A stretch of DNA of 6,015 nucleotides from VAZQ01 sp036406655 (GCA_036406655.1 DASXAP010000019.1:1-6015), one strand, 5' to 3'; shown: positions 1 to 5,865, numbered from the stretch's first letter. The notes: generated from the letters alone by a model not told the origin. A program made the numbers and translations.

Positions 1-46
1 GCACGGCTGCCAGCAGCACGATGGGACGAAGGCGTTGGGACCGCAT
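1..46 (-). CDS. 5' end of an exported-protein gene, cut by the window edge
   Basis: An ATG at 46-44 on the minus strand opens a frame that reads MRSQRLRPIVLLAAV before the window ends. The short arginine-rich start followed by a hydrophobic stretch (IVLLAAV) looks like the beginning of a Sec-type signal peptide or an N-terminal membrane anchor. The start is well supported: GGGAGGA (59-53) lies 6 nt upstream. An in-frame GTG at 49-47 is an alternative start but sits too close to that site. The gene points the same way as the four-gene operon, but 279 nt separate it from the last operon gene, so it may have its own promoter. The product cannot be identified from 15 residues. A second Bug-type receptor would fit the context, but that is a guess. 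Confidence 0.6.
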   Translation of the reverse strand, partial: MRSQRLRPIVLLAAV

Positions 47-325
47 CACGATTCCTCCCGCGAGCTCGGGACCAAATCTCTCAACCGCCGCTTTCCGGCG
101 CAACCATGGCGCACCTCGACCGGCGGCGCTCATGTAGGGCCGCACTGCGAAGCTAGCATGTGCTGCCGCCTCGGGCGGACAACTATTCGCGACCGCAGGG
201 GAGCCCCTCCGGTCTCGGTTCCCGCAACCAAGCTGTTTTTTACGAGAGCCGTCGTGGCCGGAGGTCAGGGGCAGCGGCTCGGTTCCACGGTCGAGCGCGT
301 CAAGGAACTTTCGGTGGGCAAAAGA
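47..325. other. Intergenic gap between the four-gene operon and the left-edge gene
   Basis: I see no convincing gene in these 279 nt. Plus-strand open frames here are arginine-, proline- and serine-rich antisense readings with no family resemblance. A short dyad, CCGCC-TCG-GGCGG, lies at about 167-179. A T-run (235-241 on the plus strand) has no strong stem before it and no plus-strand gene upstream, so I do not call a terminator. I found no well-spaced sigma70 promoter for the left-edge gene, although the gap is long enough to hold one. Confidence 0.5.
53..59 (-). promoter_or_regulatory. Strong ribosome binding site of the left-edge gene
   Basis: The minus strand reads GGGAGGA followed by 6 nt (ATCGTG) and ATG. 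This near-consensus Shine-Dalgarno is the main evidence that a real gene begins at 46. Confidence 0.6.
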
Positions 326-505
326 TCAAGGCCGCGATGCGCGCGTCTCCTGGAAGGCCTTCAAGGCGAGCTCGAACTCGCGGACGTCCTGCTCGGCAAC
401 CGGCGCACCGCATTCGTAGCAGCGGTTGGTCATCCGGTCGAACCAGCGGCATCCGCATTCGTTGCACGCCAGCTCGGGAGCGCCTTTGGGGTTCGCGAAG
501 ATCAT
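326..505 (-). CDS. Small four-cysteine zinc-ribbon or rubredoxin-like protein (59 aa)
   Basis: This is the last gene of the minus-strand operon. The protein begins MIFANPKGAPELACNECG and has the ligand set C14-x2-C17-x11-C29-x2-C32, each pair followed by Gly, plus an extra Cys19. That pattern binds one metal ion. It fits a structural zinc ribbon, but its short spacing and CxxCG pairs also resemble the rubredoxin-like domain at the C-terminus of rubrerythrins, which binds iron and carries electrons. Sequence alone does not decide between them. The C-terminal third is acidic then basic and probably helical (about 38-55). A longer frame starting at 553 adds 16 residues, but I prefer 505 because AGGAG (517-513) sits 7 nt upstream. 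That site overlaps the stop codon of the preceding gene, so translation is probably coupled. No signal peptide or membrane segment is visible. I do not recognise a named family. Confidence 0.72.
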   Translation of the reverse strand: MIFANPKGAPELACNECGCRWFDRMTNRCYECGAPVAEQDVREFELALKAFQETRASRP

Positions 506-512
506 CGCTCTG

Positions 513-519
513 CTCCTCA
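513..519 (-). promoter_or_regulatory. Stop/ribosome-binding-site overlap coupling the last two operon genes
   Basis: The minus strand reads TGAGGAG, so the TGA stop (519-517) of the 151-residue protein shares bases with the AGGAG Shine-Dalgarno (517-513) of the ribbon protein. The next ATG follows after 7 nt. Ribosomes finishing the first gene are therefore placed to start the second. Confidence 0.65.
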
Positions 520-972
520 GCGACACGTGCCCATGAAGACGAGCCCGAGGCAATCCAGGAATTCGGAATAGCCGTTGTCGATCAGCTGGTGCCGCGGCTT
601 GACGACGAACAGCAGGATGTCGCGGCGCCGCACCTTGCGCTTCATCTCAGCAAGCGGATCGGGATGCGCGGAGTCGTGGAGATTGCGAATGGTCGCATCG
701 TCGGCGATCAGCAGGAGATCGACGGCCACGGCGTCGAATCCGGGAAACGATTCGTACTTTGCCCGCATGCCGCCGCCGGTCGCCTCCCACACCAGCAATG
801 CGGCCTCCGGCGGCTCGAAATCGTCCTTCGACATCAATCCGATGCGCGACCCGGGCTGGATTTCGGAAAACACCGCCGCATGCCGGTCGAGCAGCGTTTG
901 CCAGCCGGCCACGCCCAGGTCGACGAGCGGGCGCTCGAGCGTCGGCGCAGCGGGTGCGGTCAGGCCCATCAT
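517..972 (-). CDS. Unrecognised 151-residue cytoplasmic protein in the ligase/reductase operon
   Basis: I do not recognise this family. The protein has no signal peptide and no membrane segment. It looks like a small alpha/beta protein, with strand-like stretches at about 82-90 (VAVDLLLIA) and 119-125 (ILLFVVK). Between them lies a charged helix-like stretch, about 105-117 (DPLAEMKRKVRRR). It carries H99 and H103 in LHDSAHPDP and ends with two cysteines (C141, C150), so a cofactor or partner role is possible but unproven. The frame is open further upstream to 1254, but that part lies antiparallel-free inside the reductase gene and is a low-complexity Arg/Ala shadow. The start is ATG at 972, overlapping the reductase TGA by 4 nt (ATGA), or the next ATG at 969. 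No good Shine-Dalgarno precedes it, so expression probably depends on coupling to the reductase. The coupling suggests a subunit or helper of that enzyme (inference). Confidence 0.72.
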   Translation of the reverse strand: MMGLTAPAAPTLERPLVDLGVAGWQTLLDRHAAVFSEIQPGSRIGLMSKDDFEPPEAALLVWEATGGGMRAKYESFPGFDAVAVDLLLIADDATIRNLHDSAHPDPLAEMKRKVRRRDILLFVVKPRHQLIDNGYSEFLDCLGLVFMGTCR

Positions 973-2951
973 ATGCGGCAGCCGAGGCGATAGCCGTCGC
1001 GGATCGCCTGCGTGAGCCCGCCCGGCAGCAGCGCGTCGCCGCAGCCGTGCAGCTCGTCGATCGACCATTCGAGCTCCGCCATGAGCTCCTGATTGCTCCG
1101 GCTGGGAGACGCCGCGATCACCATGTCGGCTTCGATCCGCTGCTCGTCGCCTTTCTCGGTGGCGATCACGATGTGATCGGCGGCGACGCGCAAGACGCGG
1201 CTGCCGGTATGGGTCGGGATGCCCAGCTCCTCGATCCAGGCGGAATGCCGCCATTTCCAGGTAGGCATGACGTCGCCGGCGATGCGCTTCTCCCGCTCGA
1301 CCACGACCACCTCAGAGCCCGAGGTCTTGAGCGACTCGGCCAGCGTCAACCCGATCTTGCCGCCGCCCAGGACGACGACTCGACGGCCTGGGGCTATTCT
1401 CCCGAGCGCCACGTCACGCGCGTCGACGAGGATGCCGGGCCGCTCGGGCGCGGGCAGCGTGCCGATGTCGATGCGCGCGCCGGTCGCCACCACCGCGGCG
1501 TCGTACTGATGCAGCAGCCCGCGCATGAGCCTGGGATCGACCGCGGTATTGAGGCGCACGTCGATGCCGAGCTTGCGCGCCATCACCCGGTAATAGCCGA
1601 CGACGCTCGCTAGATCTTCCTTGTGCGCCAGATCGTGGGCGGCATAGCCGATCAGGCTGCCGCCGATGCAATCGCCGCGCTCGAGCACCGTCACCTTGTG
1701 CCCGCGCCGGACCGCGGCGATGGCGCATTCCATGCCGGCGGGACCGGCTCCCACCACCATGATGCGCTTTGCCACCGCCGCCGGCGTGACGGCGTATGCC
1801 GGATCGACCTCGTGGCCGAGCGCGGGATTCATCGTGCAGGTGTAGGGAAGATCGCGGAACACTCGCGAAAGACAGTTGAGCGAGCCGACGCAGCGTCTGG
1901 TCTCGTCGAGCCTGCCCTCGGCTGCCTTGTGAATGAGCTCGGGGTCGGCGAGGAGCGGGCGGCAGACCTCCCAGAAATCGAACTGGCCCTCCGACAGGCA
2001 TCGATCCGCCATGATCGGGTCCGGCAGCCGCACGCCGAAAGCGACCGGGGTGTGCGGCAGCAGCTTCTTCGCCCGGGCGGCGAGCCGGTTCCAGTGCCCG
2101 GGCGGCACGTCGCGCCCGATCGAGGAGTCCGGCGCCTCCTGCCAGCCGACCGTGATGCTGATCATGTCGACACCGCAGTCGGCCGCCTGCTGCATCAGGA
2201 CGAGGCATTCCTCCTCGTCGTTGCCGCCCCATTTGTCCATCAGCTCGGCGCCGGAGAGCCTGACCACGAGCGGATGGTCCGGCGTCGCCTGCTTGATGCT
2301 GTCGACCATCTCGCGCATGAAGCGGCCGCGGTTCTCGATCGAGCCGCCGTACTCGTCGGTGCGACGGTTGGTGAACCTCGAGTTGAAGCTGGCGAGCAGA
2401 TAGCCCATGAAGCTGGTGATCTCGGTTCCGTCGAAGCCCGCCTTGATCGCCCGCCGGGCGGCCTGCGCATGCTGGCGGATGGTCTCCCGGATCTGCTCCC
2501 GCGTGATCTCGCGCGGCGGTCGGAAGTGCGGGAGGGTCTGCGGCACGACCGAGGGCTGGATGCAGTAGCCGAGATCGATGCCGCCGTAACGGCCGGCATG
2601 GAGAATCTGCTGAATGGCCACCGCGCCGGCTTCGCGGATGTAGCCGGCGATCTTCTCGAACTGGGGGATGAACTTGTCGTCGTAGAGCGCGACCTGGCTG
2701 AAATACGCCTTGCCTTCCCCGAGCGGATCGGGATAGGCGCCCTGGTTGGTGATGATCCCGCAGCCGGTGCCGGCGATGACCCTGGTACGCGCGAGCTCGC
2801 GTTCGGTTATGAACCCGTCCCGACTGTTGTAGTTGGAGACGCAACAGGCTCCGTACTTGATCCGGTTCTTGACGCGAAACCGCCCCCAGCTCGCGGGCTC
2901 GAAGAGCTTTTCCAGTGCCCGCTCGCCGGGCGGCGCGGTCGTCTCGCTCAT
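969..2951 (-). CDS. FadH/TMADH-type Old Yellow Enzyme reductase (FMN barrel plus FAD/NAD domains, 660 aa)
   Basis: A cytoplasmic NAD(P)H-dependent flavin oxidoreductase with the layout of 2,4-dienoyl-CoA reductase FadH, trimethylamine dehydrogenase and BaiCD/BaiH. Family members pass electrons from NAD(P)H through FAD, a 4Fe-4S cluster and FMN to an unsaturated substrate. Seen here: an Old Yellow Enzyme TIM barrel (about 15-345) with LHAGRYG (117-123), GYLL around Tyr184 and RTDEYGGSIENRGRF (197-211); an Fe-S region at 354-372; the FAD-binding GAGPAG (401-406); a second nucleotide site GGGKIG (529-534); and a GCGDALLPGG tail (636-645). Length matches E. coli FadH (672). Two oddities stand out: the cluster motif reads C354-x2-S357-x2-C360-x11-C372, with Ser for the second Cys, and the FadH GWHE motif reads GWQE (Gln271). 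I chose ATG 2951, which overlaps the ligase stop as ATGA; an upstream in-frame ATG at 2972 would add 7 residues. The substrate is unknown. Adjacency to an acid ligase suggests an enoyl- or dienoyl-thioester (inference). Confidence 0.92.
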   Translation of the reverse strand: MSETTAPPGERALEKLFEPASWGRFRVKNRIKYGACCVSNYNSRDGFITERELARTRVIAGTGCGIITNQGAYPDPLGEGKAYFSQVALYDDKFIPQFEKIAGYIREAGAVAIQQILHAGRYGGIDLGYCIQPSVVPQTLPHFRPPREITREQIRETIRQHAQAARRAIKAGFDGTEITSFMGYLLASFNSRFTNRRTDEYGGSIENRGRFMREMVDSIKQATPDHPLVVRLSGAELMDKWGGNDEEECLVLMQQAADCGVDMISITVGWQEAPDSSIGRDVPPGHWNRLAARAKKLLPHTPVAFGVRLPDPIMADRCLSEGQFDFWEVCRPLLADPELIHKAAEGRLDETRRCVGSLNCLSRVFRDLPYTCTMNPALGHEVDPAYAVTPAAVAKRIMVVGAGPAGMECAIAAVRRGHKVTVLERGDCIGGSLIGYAAHDLAHKEDLASVVGYYRVMARKLGIDVRLNTAVDPRLMRGLLHQYDAAVVATGARIDIGTLPAPERPGILVDARDVALGRIAPGRRVVVLGGGKIGLTLAESLKTSGSEVVVVEREKRIAGDVMPTWKWRHSAWIEELGIPTHTGSRVLRVAADHIVIATEKGDEQRIEADMVIAASPSRSNQELMAELEWSIDELHGCGDALLPGGLTQAIRDGYRLGCRI

Positions 2952-4591
2952 TGCGCCGCCGCCTGGTTGCATTCTTGTGCGAGCTGCTGCTCGATCCTGG
3001 CCCGCAGGCTGCGGCGGAGGACCTTGCCGGCCGGGCTGAGCGGGAAGCGATCGATGAGCTCCAGCCGCTCCGGCAGCTTGAACTTCGCGATCTGCTGCTG
3101 CATCAGGAAGTCGGTGAGCTGCGGCAGCGTGATCGACCGGCCCGTCTTCGGAATGACGAACGCGCAGGCGCGCTCTCCGTAGACCGGGTCCGGCATCGCG
3201 ACGATGCAGACGTTGTCCACCGCCGGATGGCCGAGGACCATGTTTTCCACCTCCTCGGCGCTGATCTTCTCGCCACCGCGGTTGATCAGGTCCTTCTTGC
3301 GCCCCACCGCGTACACGTAGCGGCCGACCTTCCGGACCACGTCGCCCATGCGATAAAAGCCGTCGTCGGTGAACGCGGCGGCATTCGCCTGCGGCGCCTT
3401 GTAATAGCCGCGGATGGTGTAGGGTCCGCGACAGACGAGCTCGCCCGGCTCGCCATCGGCCAGCTCCTTTCCCAAGTCGTCGATGACCCTGATCTCGTCA
3501 TCGGCGCAGACCGGAGCGCCCGAGCTGTTGAGCACCAGCTCGTCGGGGTCGTCGAGCCGGGTCATGTTCAGCAGTCCTTCGCCCGTGCCGAAGTCCTCCT
3601 GGAACTGGCAGCCGAGCTGCTCACGCACCCGCCGGCGCAGCTGCGGTGCGAGCCTGGCGCCGCCGTTGATGAGGACCCGCAACGAGCTCAGATCGTGCTC
3701 GCCGGCAGACCGCGCCTGCAGCCACTTGACCACCAGAGGGACCGCGGCGGCGACGTGGGTCACGCGCTCGCGCTCGATCAGCGCCATCACGATCTCGGCG
3801 GAGGTGCCGGGTGCGATGACGACGGTTCCTCCGTATGCCAGCGTCGCCAGGATGCCGGGCGAGGCGAGAGTGTAGTTGTGCGCCAATGGGAGCACGGCGA
3901 GAAACACCGACGTCGTGTCGAGGCCCGCCACGCGGCCACTGGCCTTGCAATTGCAGATGTAATCGTTGTGCGTGCGCGGAATGAGCTTGGGCAGCCCGGT
4001 GGTGCCGCCGGACAGGAGCATCAGCGCGACCTCGGCCGGGTCGGGCCGCAAGGCGGCCGTCGAGACGATGGCGGCGCCGCCGGCCTGCAGTGCGAGCTGC
4101 CCGGGAAGCGGAGTGCCGGCGACGAAGACGCTCCTGAGCTGCGGGCCGAGCTGGCGCCGCACCTCCTCCGCGAGCCCGCGGTAGTCGAAGTCACGAACGA
4201 TCCCGGGAACGAAATAGGCGACGGCGCCCGAGTGCTTCACGAAATGGCTGATCTCGGTATGCCGGTGGGCCGGCAAGGCCAGGACCGGGATGACGCCGAT
4301 CGTCACGAGCGCGAAGAACGTCGTGACGAACTCCGGCATGTTGGGAAGCTGAAGCACCACCCGCTCGGCAGGGCGCAGGCCGGCCTCGTGCAGGTGGGCA
4401 GCCAGCCGATCGATCTCGAGCAGGAGCTGGCGATAGCTGATCCGGCGCTCACCGAACACCAACGCCGGCTTGTCCCCGCAGCGTTGGACGGATGCGTCCA
4501 GCATCTCTCTTAAGGTGATGTCCTCCCAGTAGCCCTTCTGTCTGTACCGCGCCGCGAGCTCCGGCGGCCACGGCACGCAGCCCTCGAGCAT
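2948..4591 (-). CDS. EntE/DhbE-like aryl-acid AMP ligase, possibly aryl-CoA ligase (547 aa)
   Basis: An ANL-superfamily adenylating enzyme that activates a carboxylic acid as acyl-AMP and then transfers it, usually to CoA or a carrier-protein thiol. From ATG 4591 the protein begins MLEGCVPWPPELAARYR, matching the usual start of 2,3-dihydroxybenzoate-AMP ligases, and its length is close to DhbE (539). Motifs: ATP loop LSGGTTGLPK (193-202); PLAHNY with His238-Asn239; FGTGEG (334-339; usually FGMAEG); YRMGD (413-417); GRKKDLINRGGEKIS (430-444); and the catalytic lysine in SPAGKVLRR (Lys523). With a constant offset of +4 from DhbE, the acid-pocket positions Asn235, Ser240 and Val337 correspond to Asn239, Ser244 and Leu341. 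This favours a benzoate-like, perhaps hydroxylated, acid. No carrier protein or siderophore gene lies nearby, so a catabolic CoA ligase is more likely than a siderophore enzyme (inference). It is the first gene of the operon, and its TGA overlaps the reductase ATG. An in-frame CTG (4606) and TTG (4660) are alternative starts. Confidence 0.92.
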   Translation of the reverse strand: MLEGCVPWPPELAARYRQKGYWEDITLREMLDASVQRCGDKPALVFGERRISYRQLLLEIDRLAAHLHEAGLRPAERVVLQLPNMPEFVTTFFALVTIGVIPVLALPAHRHTEISHFVKHSGAVAYFVPGIVRDFDYRGLAEEVRRQLGPQLRSVFVAGTPLPGQLALQAGGAAIVSTAALRPDPAEVALMLLSGGTTGLPKLIPRTHNDYICNCKASGRVAGLDTTSVFLAVLPLAHNYTLASPGILATLAYGGTVVIAPGTSAEIVMALIERERVTHVAAAVPLVVKWLQARSAGEHDLSSLRVLINGGARLAPQLRRRVREQLGCQFQEDFGTGEGLLNMTRLDDPDELVLNSSGAPVCADDEIRVIDDLGKELADGEPGELVCRGPYTIRGYYKAPQANAAAFTDDGFYRMGDVVRKVGRYVYAVGRKKDLINRGGEKISAEEVENMVLGHPAVDNVCIVAMPDPVYGERACAFVIPKTGRSITLPQLTDFLMQQQIAKFKLPERLELIDRFPLSPAGKVLRRSLRARIEQQLAQECNQAAAQ

Positions 4592-4598
4592 GAGCCGT

Positions 4599-4620
4599 CT
4601 CCACAGCTGACGCCCTCCTT
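4599..4620 (-). promoter_or_regulatory. Two Shine-Dalgarno candidates at the ligase start
   Basis: GGAG (4602-4599) lies 7 nt before the ATG at 4591 and fits the family N-terminus, so I use that start. A stronger site, AAGGAGG (4620-4614), lies farther upstream. It is 22 nt from the ATG, which is too far, but exactly 7 nt from an in-frame CTG at 4606-4604. A CTG start would add five residues (read as M-WRRL). It may instead act as a standby site. Confidence 0.45.
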
Positions 4621-4646
4621 GTCTGCGCAAGCGCCCCGGAAAGTCG

Positions 4647-4660
4647 TTGACTTCGGTCAA
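4647..4660. promoter_or_regulatory. Perfect dyad TTGAC-TTCG-GTCAA, candidate operator
   Basis: A 14-bp perfect inverted repeat (5-bp arms, 4-bp centre) lies 56 nt upstream of the ligase ATG in the divergent intergenic region. Its size and symmetry suit a dimeric helix-turn-helix regulator of the MarR or GntR kind, which often control aromatic-acid operons (inference; no regulator gene is in the window). On the minus strand it contains TTGACC, which resembles a -35 hexamer, but I see no -10 at the right distance. In plus-strand RNA it could fold as a C(UUCG)G tetraloop hairpin, although the nearby plus-strand gene starts well downstream. Confidence 0.4.
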
Positions 4661-4759
4661 GCGCGGATCGGCACGGCGCGCTCGCCCGGGCTGCCGCCCA
4701 TGCGAAGCAAGGAACGGGGCCGACCCGACGAAGGCAGCGCCACATGCGAACGGCAGCCG

Positions 4760-4772
4760 CGACCTTTGGTCG
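4760..4772. promoter_or_regulatory. Second short dyad CGACC-TTT-GGTCG in the divergent region
   Basis: A perfect 5-bp inverted repeat with a 3-bp centre lies 24 bp upstream of the putative -10 of the receptor gene. Its right half, TTTGGTCGAA, resembles the right half of the dyad at 4647-4660 (TTCGGTCAAG), so both could be sites for one regulator. Such short dyads are common by chance in GC-rich DNA. Confidence 0.2.
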
Positions 4773-4796
4773 AATTTCTGGTAGCTCTACGAGCGA

Positions 4797-4802
4797 TACA
4801 AT
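4797..4802 (+). promoter_or_regulatory. Possible -10 element (TACAAT) of the receptor gene
   Basis: TACAAT matches the sigma70 -10 consensus at 5 of 6 positions, lies in the most AT-rich stretch of the divergent region and is 30 nt upstream of the receptor ATG. No good -35 is present: TTTCTG at 4775-4780 has acceptable spacing (16 bp) but a poor match. The promoter is either weak or activator-dependent, or this is chance. Confidence 0.25.
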
Positions 4803-4819
4803 GTGCCGGTCGAGGCAGC

Positions 4820-4825
4820 AGGGGA
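4820..4825 (+). promoter_or_regulatory. Ribosome binding site deciding the receptor start
   Basis: AGGGGA ends 7 nt before the ATG at 4833. It supports that start over the in-frame GTG at 4803, which has no such site and would put ten extra residues in front of the signal peptide. Confidence 0.55.
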
Positions 4826-4832
4826 CACCGCC

Positions 4833-5822
4833 ATGCTGAGCCGTCGTCACCTGATTGCGCTGGCGGCCGGTCCGGCTCTGGCGCCCGCGGTCTTCGTTCG
4901 CGCCTCGCGCGCGCAGCCGGCCAAGGCCGATTTCCCGAGCAAGCCCGTGCGCGTCATCGTGCCGGTCGCCGCCGGCGGCCCGACCGACATCGTCGCCCGC
5001 ATGCTCGCCGAGAAGCTCTCGAGGATGTGGGATCAGCAGGTCGTGGTCGAGAACAAGGGCGGCGCCGGCACCAATATCGGCAACGAATACGCTGCGCGCT
5101 CCGACCCCGACGGATACACGATCCTGTTCGCTACCGCCTCGCTCGCCGTCAACATCAGCCTCTACCGCTCGCTGAGCTACGATCCGCTCGCCGATTTCAC
5201 GCCGGTCTCGCTGGTGACCGAGCTCCCCTATTTCGTGTTCGTGCCGAACTCCTCGCCGGCGCATTCGATCAGAGGCCTGATCGAGCACGCCAGGGCCGAT
5301 CCCGGAAGGCTCACGATGGCCTCGCCGGGCACCGGCAGCGCGCCGTTCCTGGCCGAGATGCTGTTCCTGCAGATGGCCGACATCAGGATGACGCACGTTC
5401 CCTACCGGGGCGCTAACCCCGCCTTCGCCGATCTCATACCCGGCCGCGTGGATTGCTATTTCGGCAGCGGTGCCCTGCTTTCCTACTCGCGCTCGGGACA
5501 GGTGCGGGTGCTGGCGAGTTCCGGACCGAAACGGGATGCGGCGGCCCCGGAGGTGCCGACCATCGCCGAGGCGGGCGTGCCCGGCTACGAGGTGACGGGA
5601 TGGCAGGCGCTGTTCGTCCCGGCGAGAACGCCGACGCAGATCATCCGCAAGATCAGCGCCGATACCAACACGGCCCTCGCTGACCCGGCGATCAAGGACA
5701 AGCTGGGCAAGACCGGCTACACCGCCCGCGGCTCCTCGCCCGACGAGCTGGAAGAGCTGCTCAAATCGGAAATCAACAAATGGAGTGCCGTGATCAGATC
5801 GGTCGGCATCAAGATCGACTGA
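4833..5822 (+). CDS. Bug-family (TTT-type) periplasmic substrate-binding protein, 329 aa
   Basis: An extracytoplasmic solute receptor of the tripartite tricarboxylate transporter (Bug/TctC) family. These bind small, usually carboxylate, ligands in the periplasm and deliver them to TctA/TctB membrane partners or act as sensors. The N-terminus is a signal peptide: SRRHLIAL (3-10) is twin-arginine-like, followed by a hydrophobic segment with a likely cleavage after ASRA (residue 27). Mature-protein hallmarks: FPSKPVRVIVPVAAGGPTD (34-52), ENKGGAGTNIG (73-83), DPDGYTIL (91-98), SPGTGS (164-169), HVPYRG (188-193), then VPTIAEAGVPGYE in the C-terminal half. The usual His after the SPGxGS loop is absent (SAPFLAE). 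Length is normal for the family. It is divergent from the ligase operon and shares its 241-nt control region, suggesting joint regulation and uptake of the ligase substrate (inference). No TctA or TctB gene is in the window, so it is an orphan here, as is common in Bug-rich genomes. Confidence 0.93.
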   Translation: MLSRRHLIALAAGPALAPAVFVRASRAQPAKADFPSKPVRVIVPVAAGGPTDIVARMLAEKLSRMWDQQVVVENKGGAGTNIGNEYAARSDPDGYTILFATASLAVNISLYRSLSYDPLADFTPVSLVTELPYFVFVPNSSPAHSIRGLIEHARADPGRLTMASPGTGSAPFLAEMLFLQMADIRMTHVPYRGANPAFADLIPGRVDCYFGSGALLSYSRSGQVRVLASSGPKRDAAAPEVPTIAEAGVPGYEVTGWQALFVPARTPTQIIRKISADTNTALADPAIKDKLGKTGYTARGSSPDELEELLKSEINKWSAVIRSVGIKID

Positions 5823-5865
5823 TCAGTGCGTTGCTGTAATTGGTGCGAAACGGTGCAGCACGGTC

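Noticed and set aside
225..241. Possible intrinsic terminator ending in a T-run
   Set aside because: The preceding GGTT/AACC pairing is only 4 bp, and no plus-strand gene ends there.
35..993. Two overlapping plus-strand frames (35-571 and 160-993)
   Set aside because: They run opposite the ribbon and 151-aa genes, have biased composition and no family features, and the minus-strand reading has coupled starts and a clear metal-binding motif.
973..1254. N-terminal extension of the 151-aa protein (94 extra residues)
   Set aside because: It lies inside the reductase coding region and is Arg-rich low complexity. The ATGATG overlap at 967-972 marks the start.
1414..2844. Minus-strand open frame (476 codons) inside the reductase gene in another frame
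   Set aside because: Arg/His/Ala-rich low-complexity shadow within a gene whose true frame carries all flavin-enzyme motifs.
1623..3182. Plus-strand open frame (519 codons) opposite the reductase gene
   Set aside because: Same reason: it mirrors the reductase, has no recognisable motif and lacks a convincing ribosome binding site.
2915..4513. Long plus-strand open frame (532 codons) opposite the ligase gene
   Set aside because: It is antisense to a gene with full ligase motifs, and its translation is rich in Arg, Asp, His and Ala with no domain. Long antisense frames are usual in GC-rich genes.
4592..4660. TTG start for the ligase, adding 23 residues
   Set aside because: There is no ribosome binding site before it, the family N-terminus begins at the ATG at 4591, and the TTG falls within the candidate operator.
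4449..5396. Minus-strand frame spanning the receptor gene, the divergent region and the ligase start
   Set aside because: It crosses two real genes in wrong frames. A GTG near 4602 with the AAGGAGG site upstream gives only this shadow reading.
5818..5827. Perfect 10-bp palindrome ACTGATCAGT over the receptor stop codon
   Set aside because: It is short, has no loop and no partner sites, and is explainable by chance.
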